In this document: piece after piece, positions 49,761 through 61,379 of the stretch
Position numbering within the stretch: the first letter of the stretch is position 1
Layout of the letters: each line of letters starts with the position of its first letter
Origin: Nymphaea colorata
Lineage: Eukaryota; Streptophyta; Magnoliopsida; Nymphaeales; Nymphaeaceae
Length of the DNA stretch: 64,000 nt
Assembly (NCBI RefSeq): GCF_008831285.2
Contig: NC_045138.2
Coordinates: 3,824,143 to 3,888,142, forward strand
Reading direction: 5' to 3'
Position numbers and translations under genes: made by a program
The notes under the pieces: generated by a model
The model's database searches: none
What the model was told of the DNA's origin: nothing
What the model saw: only the letters and a program-made list of their open reading frames with translations

Positions 49761-49860
49761 NNNNNNNNNNNNNNNNNNNNNNNNNNNNNNNNNNNNNNNN
49801 NNNNNNNNNNNNNNNNNNNNNNNNNNNNNNNNNNNNNNNNNNNNNNNNNNNNNNNNNNNN
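49761..49860. other. Assembly gap (100 N)
   Basis: Exactly 100 N, a conventional placeholder of unknown true size. It starts 80 bases upstream of the ABC1 kinase ATG, so the proximal promoter and 5' UTR of that gene, and the 3' end of the neighbouring hAT remnant, are partly missing. Confidence 0.99.
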
Positions 49861-51260
49861 TTTCGCACGTTTGCTTGTGAGATTATTTCGTTTGATAGTA
49901 TGGATTTGTGAATATATACTCCAATTTCTCTCACGGCATGAAGATGTAGCAGGTTGAACTAGTAATATGAAAGCAAGGTATTGAAGAGTAGGAGAAGTAA
50001 ATCCATGTTTAATCCACCAAGATATAGATGGATAATCATCTTTATCTGCAGTTGCACATACATCTTCTCCAATTCCAGTAGTAAACCTTTCAAACTCATC
50101 ATTAGCTTGACGATTTTGATGTATTGGGGTTCTTCCAATACCCTCAACAAGCCACTTTTTTCCATAATATTTAAGATTTAATGTATGTGTCATGCATTGA
50201 AGATGATTGCTACTTTTATCCCATCTTGCAATCAATATTTTATGCACATGATAAAAAAATGTTGAATCTTCAAGTGGCAATATTTTTTTTCTCATGCTTA
50301 AAAATGACGCCTTGAATTTTTTCAATCATTGTGTCCCACATCTCATAAACACAGTGCAATATTGAATTATCACAATCAAGAACTCTCAACATCGCCCAAA
50401 TAGGCTATGTGAACGCAAGAAAATAAATGATTTTATCCCACCACTTGTCTTTCAAGAATCATCTTTTGAGTGCTTAAGCATTGTCATCATCATCAGCATG
50501 ATAAAAATTCCAATCATCATCAGTCACCATACTGATCAATGCACTTTTAACCATTTTTATCCTTTGACCATAACAATTAAGGATGCAAAATGTGTCTATG
50601 CAACTCTAACAATTTTAGATTAGAATGTTGTTATAAATGGAAAGTTGCACGTTGATGATTTACTATGAAATTTCTAATGTTCCTCACATCTTTTTCTCAG
50701 TCTTCAATCCATGAACATAATTCATAAGCTGAGGGTCTTGCTCTTTACTTGGTGGATTGCATATACTCTTTAGAGCCAAATTTAAGTTGTGGATTGCACA
50801 AGGAGTCCAAAACATATGAGGGTACTCATGTTCTATTGCAATTCCAACTGCTCTACATACAAGTGCATGTCTGTTATTATTTGAACAACCTTCTCTTTTC
50901 TCACTTCTTCAATCATTTCCATAAACAATCATTTCAAATATTCAGCAATTTATTATTCACCAGATGCATCTATTGTTTTTAAGAAAATTGGTCTATTTGC
51001 TAAAGTTGCAATGAAATTAATAAGAGAGCATCTATAAGAAAATTGGTGAATTTGTTAAAGTTGCAATGAAATTAATAAGAGGGCACCTTTGCAAATCTGT
51101 CCAGCCATCAGAAACAATAGAAACTCCACGTCGCTCCAAGTTACCTTTGGATACTCTAACAATTAATTCACTTGAGCCTTTTGTTGTTCTAGTAGTACAG
51201 TACGAAGCCTTTCAAAACTAGGGGAACATAACCAGACAAGTTAGAATTTACAATAAATGT
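49861..51260 (-). pseudogene. Second hAT transposase remnant
   Basis: On the minus strand, the DUF659 region is at about 51140-51075 (RRGVSIVSDGWTDLQRCPL), continuing to FLKTIDASGE near 50960. Decayed middle parts follow, then the hAT C-terminal dimerisation region at 50080-49861 (YPSISWWIKHGFTSPTLQYL, ending SCRERNWSIYSQIH). Stops and frame changes are frequent. A 45-bp tandem duplication (50992-51036 and 51037-51081, AGAAAATTGGT...AAGTTGCAATGAAATTAAT) disrupts the DUF659 part. The 3' end is lost in the gap. It is a different, more diverged hAT than the one at 30.9-34.3 kb; no terminal repeats were found. It sits immediately upstream of the ABC1 kinase gene. Confidence 0.85.
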
Positions 51261-51387
51261 AACTAAATCTCTCCAAAATGGACTTCTAGCTACATTAAAT
51301 GGTGTACAATTAGCATAAAATATAGTATATAGTATAGAAATTAAACTATAATTTCTAAGTGTCATACAACACTACAACAGCAAGCGT

Positions 51388-51739
51388 GATGGTTGTTCGT
51401 TGATCTTCGTGATGGACCTGATGGTTTGTTGACTAACTTGACTTTTTATATCACCAAAATTTAAAGGACCATCTCTGTTATGGCCCATGTCGAACCAGTA
51501 GATTCAGCAGTAGAACCGCTGAACTGTTGGAAAATCGATTAGCACTGAATGATGCAAGCAGCGGATAGATTAGCAAGATCACCGGCCTGTAGAAGATACA
51601 AGCTTTTGAAATGCACTTAAAATTGGAATTTCTCAGCAATAAGTGCTTCTTGTCAAATTACAAGTGTCTAAAAGAGCATCATCAGTTTTATCTATGGTTA
51701 TTTAGAGAGTTACCAACGAAGATCAACGAACAACCCATC
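51388..51739. repeat. Inverted-repeat pair, candidate MITE
   Basis: GATGGTTGTTCGTTGATCTTCG (51388-51409) and its inverted counterpart CGAAGATCAACGAACAACCC plus ATC (51717-51739) differ by one inserted G. Similarity extends outward weakly (GCGTGATG against CATCACGC). The 307-base interior has no open frame. No clear target duplication seen. Confidence 0.55.
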
Positions 51740-51995
51740 ACACATCACGCATCATGCAACAAAAAGTTAATGAGTTACAAAATCTGAAACCTTAAAAAAC
51801 CCCAAAATGAAGAACACAGTTAAACTTGACAAGAAAAAAAACCCACTTACCTGTCCGTCGCCGATTGCTGCCGCAACGACCGGACGTCGCCGAAAGTCAT
51901 CACTGCCACCCGCCATCACTCGTCGGGTGAAGGTCAGCCGTCAGGTGAAAAGGAAGAAGGTTTGGGTGGAAAAGGAAGAAGGCCGGGCTAATCCC

Positions 51996-52005
51996 ATATA
52001 TATAT

Positions 52006-52056
<51 letters not shown>
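51996..52056. repeat. (TA)n microsatellite
   Basis: About 30 TA units with a single interruption at 52016. Confidence 0.95.
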
Positions 52057-52059
<3 letters not shown>

Positions 52060-52240
52060 TATTGTAGGGCAGCTCGGGTTTGGCATGGTCCCTACCAATT
52101 TGTCGCCAATAAGTACTTCTTTGATAGGAAAGCGTACTACTAAATAGATTTTTATCGTTTGTAGAAGTTGTCTTTGTGAGATATCTAGAGATTGGGTTAC
52201 ATAAGTGAGTGGAAGCAACCCGGACATGAATAGAAGACCT

Positions 52241-52660
52241 CCCCCTTCATTAAGGGTTGCTTCAGGATTTGAGTGAATCTATGGTACACATGTCTACTAG
52301 AGTGTTTCACCTACCAAAAAGAAAGCCATGGATTAACAGCAAAGCTGTGGGAAAATGATTACACAATAAGTTCGGTCTTCTGCAGACTGCGAACAGTAAT
52401 GTGGATGAAGAAGACGCTGGCCCTTCTCCACCACTTAAAGATAACTACTTTACTCTCCAATATGACAAGGGGATCCCTGAACCACCAAGCAAAGTATAAA
52501 AAGTAATGCACACTCCCATCAAATCTATGCTAGAAAAGATGACGACGGGTTTGGGTGATGACATGGAGCTATGTGCCAATGCCAACAAGATGAATTCATC
52601 TACTCCTCCTGGTTTCACTCCTAAGAAAAATAGAGAGGTTCACTTGAAAATCCCCTTTGA
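52241..52660 (+). other. Possible retroelement coding remnant, unidentified
   Basis: Plus-strand translation in shifting frames gives protein-like stretches (DNYFTLQYDKGIPEPPSK, then TPIKSMLEKMTTGLGDDMEL and SSTPPGFTPKKNREVHL) that stop exactly where the ~860-bp direct repeat begins. I do not recognise a family. It could be polyprotein of a retroelement interrupted by the element to its right. Confidence 0.25.
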
Positions 52661-53528
52661 TGAAACTCCAAGATGATGCCTCCAAGAGAGTTGTAACTTG
52701 CTCCAAGTTGGAGAGGGAAATGGAGAGAAGAAGAGCAAGAAAGAGAGAGAGCTCAAGAGAAATTCTAAGTCTTCAAGTGAGAATACACTAGAGTTTCTCC
52801 CAAGGGCCAATCTTGCCCAAGATGTGGGATATCAAGGTATTTATATAGGATTTTGGAGCCAAAACCCAAAATTTGAATTTTTGACCAAAAAAAACTAAAA
52901 TCACCCTTTAAAAGGAGATTTTTTTGGTCAAAAGGAAGGGCAAATCGGTCTTGTCCACCTAAAAAGATTAAAATTACCTTTTAAAAGGAGGTTTTTTGGT
53001 CAAAATGAAGCGCAAATGGGTCTTATCCACCCAAAAAGACTAAAATTACCCTCTAAAATGAGGTCTTTTATAAAAAAAGAGGAGCAAATTGGTTTTGTTT
53101 ACCAAAAAGACCAAAATTACCCTCTAAAAGGAGGTTTTTTGATCAAAAAGAAGGGCGAATTGGTCTTGTCTACCCAAAAAGACTAAAATTACCCTTTAAA
53201 AGGAGGTTTTTTGGTCAAAAAAAATGGCAAATTAGTCTTATCCACCCAAAAAGACTAAAATTACCCTCTAAAAGGAGGTTTTTTATAAAAAAAGAGGGGC
53301 AAATTGGTCTTGTTTACCAAAAAGACCAAAATCACCCTCTAAAAGGAGGCCTTTTTGTTAAAAGGAATGGCAAATGGTTCTCAAATGTTTGATTTGGATT
53401 TGAACTTGGGTTTTGGATCTAATTTGAATTTGGATTGTGCTTTAGACCAATTTAGATCCAAAAATTAGGTTTTGTGTTTTTAATAAAAGAGGGCATTATT
53501 TTTTTAAAAAAAATTTGGGGTGATTATA
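52661..53528 (-). repeat. LTR-like direct repeat A (putative 3' LTR, minus strand)
   Basis: Starts TGAAACTCCAAGATGATGCC and ends GGGGTGATTATA, aligning along its length with 59220-60076. Inside, 52860-53360 is a degenerate ~75-bp tandem array (AAAAAGACTAAAATTACCCT, AAAAGGAGGTTTTTTGGTCA, GGGCAAATTGGTCTTGTCCA). On the minus strand a purine tract (AAAGAGGGG) lies just before its start, as a polypurine tract would before a 3' LTR. The TATA-like TATTTATATAGG at about 52830 may belong to it. Confidence 0.65.
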
Positions 53529-53639
53529 GATGCCCCTCTTTGTTACTGACCGGTGCTAACCGTGCTTAGTGACAAAGATAAGCACCACAAATTTTTCAAA
53601 CAAAACATTTTTGGAGAGATGTTTCACGCTTAACCCCTT

Positions 53640-53995
53640 ACCTGAATGGGTTGTTTGAGCTTATATTGCAGGTTTAACCCCTTTCCTGCATGGGTTTGCC
53701 AATATTGAATACAGGTTTAACCCCTGAAATGGGTTGCCTTGGCTCGCATTGCAAGTTCAAACCCTTACCTGTGTGCATTGCGTTAGCATGCAGGTTCAAA
53801 AGCTTACTAGTGTGGGCTGCATTGACTTGTAGTGCAGGTTTAACCCCTTTACCTACATGGGTTGCTTTGGCTTGCAGTGCAGGTTTAACCCCTTTACCTG
53901 CGTGGGTTGTTTTGGCTTGCATTGCAGGTTTAACCCCTTGCCTGCGTGGGTTGCTCTTTGGTCCATAGTTTCAGGTTTAACCCCTTTCCTGAATG
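53640..53995. repeat. Minisatellite of ~38-47-bp units
   Basis: About eight units of the type GCAGGTTTAACCCCTT, CCTGCGTGGGTTG and CTTTGGCTTGCATT, spaced 38-47 bases apart. The frame stays open on the minus strand for stretches (HAGKGVKPALQAK-type repeats), which I read as a by-product of the repeat. Confidence 0.85.
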
Positions 53996-56900
53996 TGTTG
54001 TAAAAAAACAAGTGGCAATGACAGGAAATAACCTTCATCACCTCGAACACCTTTGTTGAAGCAATGGCTGAGACCCTATTGTTCCTTCATTGGTTGTGAC
54101 AAGAAAATTTCCTATCACCTTGAGTGCCTTTTGGTGAAATTTTTGTTTTCACCCAAGGCTGATTTTGAACTTGTTAAAATTCCCCAAACTAGCGTTTGGG
54201 TTGAGCTAGATTTGAAAAAGCCCTTAGCCAAACGGCCAAGTTGTGCTTGCTCCATAAAAATCTCTTGTCTAGTGACATGGTTGAGCTAGCTTTTAGAAAG
54301 CTCCGAGCCTAGCGGCCGGATTGTGCTTGATCAAATCTTTACCTTAACAACTGCTTGATTTGATTGGGATATGATCTCTTTTTCTATGGACAATGATAAT
54401 TGTTCATGAAAAATATTTGTCGCAAAAGATATTTAGAAATATCCTTGAAATATTAAAAAAAATGTCCCAGTATTAACAATTTCCATGATTGATAGGATCT
54501 TATTCAAAATAGAATGCTGGGTAGAAGATAAAAGGTTGATGTCTTGGATTGAGACTGAGGCGAAGAAAGTAATGAAAATTGCCTCAATCAAATAAAGTAT
54601 GAACAAATTTTAAAAATGAGGTATATGTTCCCTTAACATGGAAATGAGGGTGCAAGGTAATGACATATATATGAACTTTGGTATGCAAGAATTTGTGTTT
54701 TGTCTTGAGGTGAAGAAATTGAGACAAAGCTTGTAGGAGAGAAATTTGTTATAAGAATATGATCGGTAGATGAAATTTTCATAGCGAGATATCAAGTTGA
54801 TAATATAGGAAAATGGAACATCTCAATTTCGAAATAATTAAATCTCAAGTAGAGTATATATATATGAGGTTTGACTCAAGAAGATATAGATTGAACCAAG
54901 GTGAATGAATGAGTCAAAAATTAGATGTCCAACGATTGAAAATAGAATGTAATCAGAGCATTAGTAAAAATCTTGGAGTAAATGATGACCTAATAAAATC
55001 ATGGAAGTAAAAAAATGGTAGAAAGACACACCATATGTTTTGAAGCCAAAAACTTATTGTGCTAAATATAAGTGTGGAAACAAAAAAATGTATGGCCCGA
55101 GTCAAGCACATGTTGATCACTGACTGAGTTGAGGCGGAGACACTAATGGAAGTTGCCTCAATAGAATGAATAGACAAAATTAGATTAAGAAAAGTGATAT
55201 GTAAGTGTGAAAGGTAATATCACATGTCTGAGCTTCAACATAAAACAATTTTGACATGCAATTGGGAGAAAGCTTGTATAAAAGAAATATATTGTAGAAA
55301 TATGCTCGGTAAATAGTGATTCTCATAGAAAGATATCAAGTTGATAATAGAGGAAGATAAAGAGAATTATGAGCAATTTATCAATACATGATGTTTCATT
55401 CATGCATGTCTAACAATTGAAAATAGAGTATAATCGAGTAAAGCAAAAATTGGCATTCAATTGGAATAAAATAATAGCCCAATGAAATCTTGAAAGTAAT
55501 AAAATAAGGAGAAAGATATACTATGGGTGTTGATGCTAGAAAATTGTCAAGCAGAGTCACGCTTAAGAATGTAATTCCAGACAAATAACTGATGGATTGA
55601 CAAAGAGCAATCGATGTCCCAACTTATGGAGTAGTAAAATACAAAGAATTACACCCTATGAGTATTAAGGATAAGAAAAAGAATGTATGACCTAAGCCAA
55701 CCAAAGTTGGTAATTGAGTTAGAAAACATGAGAAACATGAGGTAAGACAAATAAATGAGAGATTGACAAAGTATGATGAAATGTACATTTTAAAGCAATT
55801 CAAAAAGATGGACTTGTCAAAGAATAATTGATGACCCATGGAAAGAAAGACACACTATGTGCATTGAAGCTAGAAAGTTATGAGGAAAAAAAAATAATGC
55901 ATGACTTGAGGCAAGTGAGTTGATAATTGGGCCAATAGGTGGCCATCATGTTCAAGAATATGAAGTCAGACAAATAAATAAGGGATAGACAATGTAAAAT
56001 GTAGATTTTGAAGCAACTCTAGAGAAGTAGACTTGCCAAGGAATAGTTGATGATCCAATGAAATTATGAAAATAATAAAATGTGAGGAAAGACACATCAT
56101 AGGTATTGAAACTTGGAAAATATTTGGCTAAAATGAGAGCAAAAGAATGCATGACCTAAGTCAAGCAAAGTTCGTAATTGAGCCAATAACTGGCTATCAT
56201 GTTTAAAATGAAGTTGGACAAATGAATAGATGAGAGATTGAAAATGTAGGTCTTGAAGTGATTCAGAAAAACAGATGACAATATTTGAAAAAAACAATGT
56301 CATTTAGGTAGTAGGGGTAAAGCATGAGCTTATGGTGTGATCATGTTGAAAATTATATAGAGATGATCGAAGAAGACATTAATTTAAATAAAAAAATAGA
56401 ATGTACAATTATTCAATTGATCAAAGATTGTATGGAAGACACACATGCAATCATCATACAATGATAAACATCCAACATTTTTTAAAGTCACCTTTATCAT
56501 GCATATATTTGGAAAAGGAGCATAGGACCCTAATTGAATTGGGTTTGATTGAGTATAATTATTTCATATAAGATATGCCAATATACCTTAGCCAAGAGGC
56601 TTAGTACGAGCATAGACTTCTTCATTTGGCAACTAAGGGTAAGGTTTATCAACTTCTTCCTGAACACTCGTTGATATACCACAAATTACCACTCATGGTA
56701 CTAATGAGGGGTTTTCCCGCCCAAGGTGTGGTCTAGTTGTAAAGCTTAATCTTGTGCTACCGCCTAAGGCTAAGCCCGACAACACGATAACCGGGACAAA
56801 ATAGGTATCAAAAATTTTAAAATATAAGAAATCATGTAAAATGAGTTGTCTCTAATGCAATGTTACCTAAGATGATGATTAAAATAAGAAGAACAACAAA

Positions 56901-58120
56901 CATTGTCTTCAAACAACTCTTAAATTAAGGAGGGTTGTATTTGATACTAAATCTAGGTGAACATGATTAATCCTCCTCAATTAGTCTTATTTGAATGAAA
57001 GAAAGCACAATCACCAAGCAATGCAATGAAGTGCCAATGGGGTCAATATCAAAATAGGGGACATGCTTTATCATTGGCAATATGTGGGATGTTCAAGATA
57101 GTAAAAATGCATCAATTATAATCATAGCCAAACGATGACGGGTCCCATCACGGTCGCCATCTGTTTGCATCCCAAAATTTTCATTGGTTTTGGAGTGCTC
57201 TAGAAAAATGAGGTTTTTGTTTTGAAAGAGAAAAGAAAGGGACTTGCCCATTGGTACGAGGATCGACCGTTCCCAGCACCTTTACCGGGGGTAATCAACC
57301 CAAGGACTATGTTTATCATTGATGCATTTCGTTTTAACTTAAACATCTTCTTGATTCTATATGCGGTGTAGAAAATATTGAAATTTGAAGTTTCAAACTT
57401 TTGAAAAAGTTCTTGAAGTATTGCTTGAAAATGTGAAATGTTTTAAGGAAAAAGTGAAACTAGTAAATATCATTTGAAAAACTTGTGAAATCATTTTCAA
57501 ATCACTTTAGTGTTCTCTTAAGACTTTAAGTAGGTTTGAGATTTTGCTCTAATTTGGTTACCACCTATCTAGAGCTCATCCCTTCTTGCTTAAGTTCTTT
57601 TGGAGAGGTGCTTGTGATCATAAGTGAAATAAAGTTGGTGAGAATGCATAAATGCATTTACCTATATGATTGAAAGAATGTAAAACATTTCTACCACAAC
57701 ATTCATCTAAAGTCATTCCTACCACAACATTCATCTAAAGTCATTCTACCACAACATACATCTAAGTTTTCGTTGTTATAATTATTGTATATAAGAAGGA
57801 AAAGTTTTTGAAAATGGATAGAGATTGTAGACCATCAAGCATGATTCCAATATTGGGTCATTACTTGGTTTGTGGTCTTAATGAAGTCGGTAAATTAAAA
57901 ATTAAAATCTTAAATGGTAAGATATTGGAAGAATGAAAAAGATGAAGGACTACATCCAAAGAGGGATATCGAGAAAGAAAAAGATCTTGAAAATCATAAA
58001 ATCACATGTTTTGAAAAAGAAAGATATGTATTTGTATACATATATAAAAGCTTATGAAAATGATATTATATCAAGTAGAGAAGAGAAGATCAGAAAGAGA
58101 GATTTTAAAATGGAATACAC

Positions 58121-58132
58121 GTATATATATAT

Positions 58133-58170
<38 letters not shown>
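58121..58170. repeat. (TA)n microsatellite
   Basis: About 24 TA units with one interruption near 58142. Confidence 0.95.
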
Positions 58171-58832
58171 CGAGAGTTTATAAATGTATGTTAAATCATA
58201 GAAAGAGAAACAACAAATAAAGATATTTTTGTGCATGCATACGTATATAACATGTATATACGCATACGTTTTCATGAATATGAAAATTAAGGAATGATTT
58301 GAAAATAGCAATCTTCAAATTTTGATATAGGCCGGAAGGGAGCTTGAACTCATACAAGAGCTTAAGCTAAGTCTCCAAGGCCCATTAGAGAGATTTCTTT
58401 TGAAAATGTTTTAAAAAATATGATTTATATAAAAACATAGAATGTTATGATTTAATTTGCTACAAGGAATATATTTCTTCTACCGTTGGGTATGGAAGGA
58501 AACAAATCATACAATAAGATGCTCATTAGGGTTCTAAATGGGATGATTAAAAGGAAACTAACGTAAAATGTCATGCAAATGCATATTAACATGTAAATAT
58601 TCGTGAGGGTTTCTCTGGGTTGGACAAGTCCCAACCTCAAAAATCAATATGAGGATAAAGAATCCCCAAATCATACTCTCATTCTCACCATACATTCACA
58701 TATAGACGGAAATCCAAACAACTATGCATGGATGATACATGAACAATATTCAAGGAAGGAAAGAGAGAGAGAGAGAAAGAGAGAATGATAGGAAGAGAAA
58801 GATTCAACTAGAAAGGAGAGCATAATATAACT

Positions 58833-59178
58833 ATGAAATAAAAGATCATCTCATCTTTCGTGCTCCCGGTGTACTTGATCATAGCCTCTTGTTTCTAAGA
58901 AGAGATTAAGTGCTATCTCCTTTGGCCATAGGGAGATAAAGATGAGAAGAAAATGAAGAAAGGAAGACAATGCTACATTCAAAAAAGGGAAAATATGATT
59001 CAATCATGAAATGAAAGATTATCTCATCTTTCAATGCTCCCGGTGCACTTGAGCATAGCCTCTTTTTTCTAAAAAGAGGTTAAGTGCTATCTCCTTTTGC
59101 CAAGGGGGGATGAAGAATAGAGGAAAATGAAGAAAGAAAGAGATGAGATATTGATTACATACCTCTAGTGAGAATAAC
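58833..59178 (+). repeat. ~173-bp tandem duplication
   Basis: ATGAAATAAAAGATCATCTC at 58833 recurs as ATGAAATGAAAGATTATCTC at 59006, each followed by GCTCCCGGTG(T/C)ACTTGA, CATAGCCTCTT and AAGTGCTATCTCCTTT. The copies are diverged. It adjoins direct repeat B. Confidence 0.8.
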
Positions 59179-59219
59179 TTTTGGAAAAATGAACACCCTA
59201 TATTGAATATTCCCTTGAG

Positions 59220-60076
59220 TGAAACTCCAAGATGATGCCTCCAAGAGGGTTGTGGCTTGCTCCAAGTTGGAGAGGAGTGAAAGAGGAAGAGGGAGAGACA
59301 AAGAGCTCAAGAGAAATCCCAAGTCTTCAAGTGAGAATACTCTACGGTTTCTCCTAAGGTTAACTTTGCCCAAGAGGGATGAAGTGGGGGGCATTTATAG
59401 AGGATTTTAGAGCCAAAACCCAAATTTGAATTTTTTGACATAAGAATACTAAAATCACCCTTTAAAAGAAGACTTTTTGTCAAAAGAAATGGCAAATTAG
59501 TCTTATTTACCCAAAAAGACTAAAATCACCCTCTAAAATGAGACTTTTTGTCAAAAGGAAGGGCAAATGAGTCATATCCACCTAAAAAGACTAAAATCAC
59601 CCACTAAAAGGAGATTTTTTGTCAAAAGAAATGACAAATTGGTCTTGTCCACCCAAAAAGACTAAAATCACCCTTTAAAAGAAGACTTTTTGTCAAAAGA
59701 AAGAGCAAATTGGTCTTGTCCAACCAAAAAGACTAAAATTACCCTCTAAAAGGAGGTTCTTTGTTAAAAAGGAGGGACAAATGAGTCTTGTTTACCAAAA
59801 AGACCAAAATTACCTTCTAAAAGGAAGTTCTTTATAAAAAAGGATGGGCAAATGGGTCTTGTTTACCAAAAAGACTAAAATCACCGTCTAAAAGGAGGCC
59901 TTTTTGTTAAAAGGAAGGGCAAATGGTTCTCAAATGTTTGATTTGGATTTGAACTTGGGTTTTTGGATCTAATTTGGATTTGGATTGTGGCTTTGGACCA
60001 ATTTAAATCCAAAAATTAGGTTTTGTGTTTTTAATAAAAGAGGATTATTTTTTTAAAAAAAATTGGGGTGATTACA
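59220..60076 (-). repeat. LTR-like direct repeat B (putative 5' LTR, minus strand)
   Basis: Starts TGAAACTCCAAGATGATGCC and ends GGGGTGATTACA, so on the minus strand it begins TGTAATCACCCC. It aligns with 52661-53528 with substitutions and small indels, and shares the internal ~75-bp tandem array (59450-59900) and the TTTATAGAGGATTTTAGAG TATA-like context. Confidence 0.65.
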
Positions 60077-60951
60077 GGCATGCGCTCTACACACACACAC
60101 ACATACACATAAGGTGCTTCAAGAGCCACGTCGGTACTGATTGACTTATATGGAACTTTAAGCTCTACCAGTGACCATTTTCCCCGCTATAGATTTCTTC
60201 CAAAAAAAAACCCACCAAACATTCACTTTGCGCAGATCCGTCGTATAGATACACATCTTTATTGACTCTTCCTTGAAACGCCAGTAATGTTCGTTCTAGG
60301 CAACGCTCTAGACCTATATCGGTGGATATTATCACTACTGTAGACTTCTTTCTTCTGTCAAACCATGGTCACTGCTATAGACTTCTTTCTTCGGAACTTC
60401 CCAAAGGCACGAATTTTTACTGACAAAGATACAGTATCCATCAGTAAAGCTTCCTTTTTACTGACACTTGGACATAAACATCAAAAAAGGAATTTTTAGG
60501 GATGCATATTTTTTCATGCTTCAATAAATACATGTTTTTTTTTTTATATTGAACACTCATATAAGAAGTTTAAGATGAGATGAACCTCTAATTAGGTGTA
60601 GTAACCAAATTAAAGGAAAGTCTTGAACCTTTTTAGATTTTGTGAGGCAAACACTTCATTAACATCCTAAGATTTGGAGCAATCTTATTTATGTCCAAGT
60701 TTGAAAATTATCTAGATATTGGGCATAATCAAATGAAGAGTAAGTACTGGTATGTACTGGAGATCTCCTTACTCATTACAATATTAAAAGGTGTGACATA
60801 AATTAAAAATTTTTCATTCAGACATAGGCTGGCAAATCATGTATGATCGAATACATGCCTTCTTAGAAAGCAATGTTTATGGCAATACAATAGGTAGTGA
60901 TCTTCTATGCTAGTTACCTTCCAGGTTTAAATATGGATCCAACAGACTTGG

Positions 60952-61012
<61 letters not shown>

Positions 61013-61379
61013 TAATTCTCGGTTGTGGGACTCATCCAGCCATCTAACCAATCCATCATTAAGGATTGCTGAGAAAAAAACAAAGAAGCACACTCTCCAA
61101 CTTCAGACACATTTGCTGACAACAGTTGCAATCTATTGATTTTTACGCATTTTCTCTACTTTTGGACACGGAAAACATAACATAAGAAATTTGTAAGATC
61201 CAAATCGAACAAGGGAGAGAGAGAAAAGAGCAGATGAAATGCGAAAATTCATATTTAACTAAACAATAGTTACAACCTGTCTTCAATTTTAAACACCACA
61301 CACATTTCAGACAATTAAAATGAACTAAAAAATTTCAGGAACGTGATATAACAGCACCTCAAAATGATACAACAGCACC
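60077..61379. other. Intergenic, 3' flank of the NLR gene
   Basis: No gene recognised. 60090-60112 is a short CA run. A phrase like TATAGA(C/T)TTCTTTCTTC recurs at about 60188, 60343 and 60378, and ACTGAC with nearby variants recurs at 60418-60470, which hints at the subterminal repeats of a DNA transposon without proof. 60954-61009 is a compound (CA)n(GA)n microsatellite. Confidence 0.4.
60954..61009. repeat. Compound (CA)n(GA)n microsatellite
   Basis: About 14 CA units run directly into about 14 GA units. Confidence 0.95.

Larger units (their letters stand above)
53996..59219 (-). mobile_element. Internal region of a possible LARD (non-coding retroelement)
   Basis: Lies between two ~860-bp direct repeats and has no recognisable gag or pol on either strand. 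54950-56300 contains degenerate repeats of about 200-255 bp (GTTGGTAATTGAG at 55707, GTTGATAATTGGG at 55916, GTTCGTAATTGAG at 56171, each followed by ACAAAT(A/G)AAT and GAGATTGA-type blocks). A minus-strand string TGGCGACCGTGATGGGACC near 57135-57153 resembles primer binding sites of some gypsy lineages but is far from the repeat. Together this fits a large retrotransposon derivative, or an ancient element with a decayed interior. No TSD was found. Confidence 0.45.

Noticed and set aside
49411-50325. A 304-codon minus-strand frame reading across the N run into the kinase first exon
   Set aside because: It is an artefact of treating N as open sequence: it fuses the hAT dimerisation region with exon 1 of an unrelated gene.
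53674-53922. 82-codon minus-strand frame with HAGKGVKPALQAK-type repeats
   Set aside because: By-product of the 53.6-54.0 kb minisatellite; no matching gene structure.
57135-57153. Minus-strand TGGCGACCGTGATGGGACC as the primer binding site of the putative LARD
   Set aside because: It is about 2 kb away from the edge of direct repeat B, so it cannot be the PBS of that LTR as delimited; kept only as a note within the internal region.
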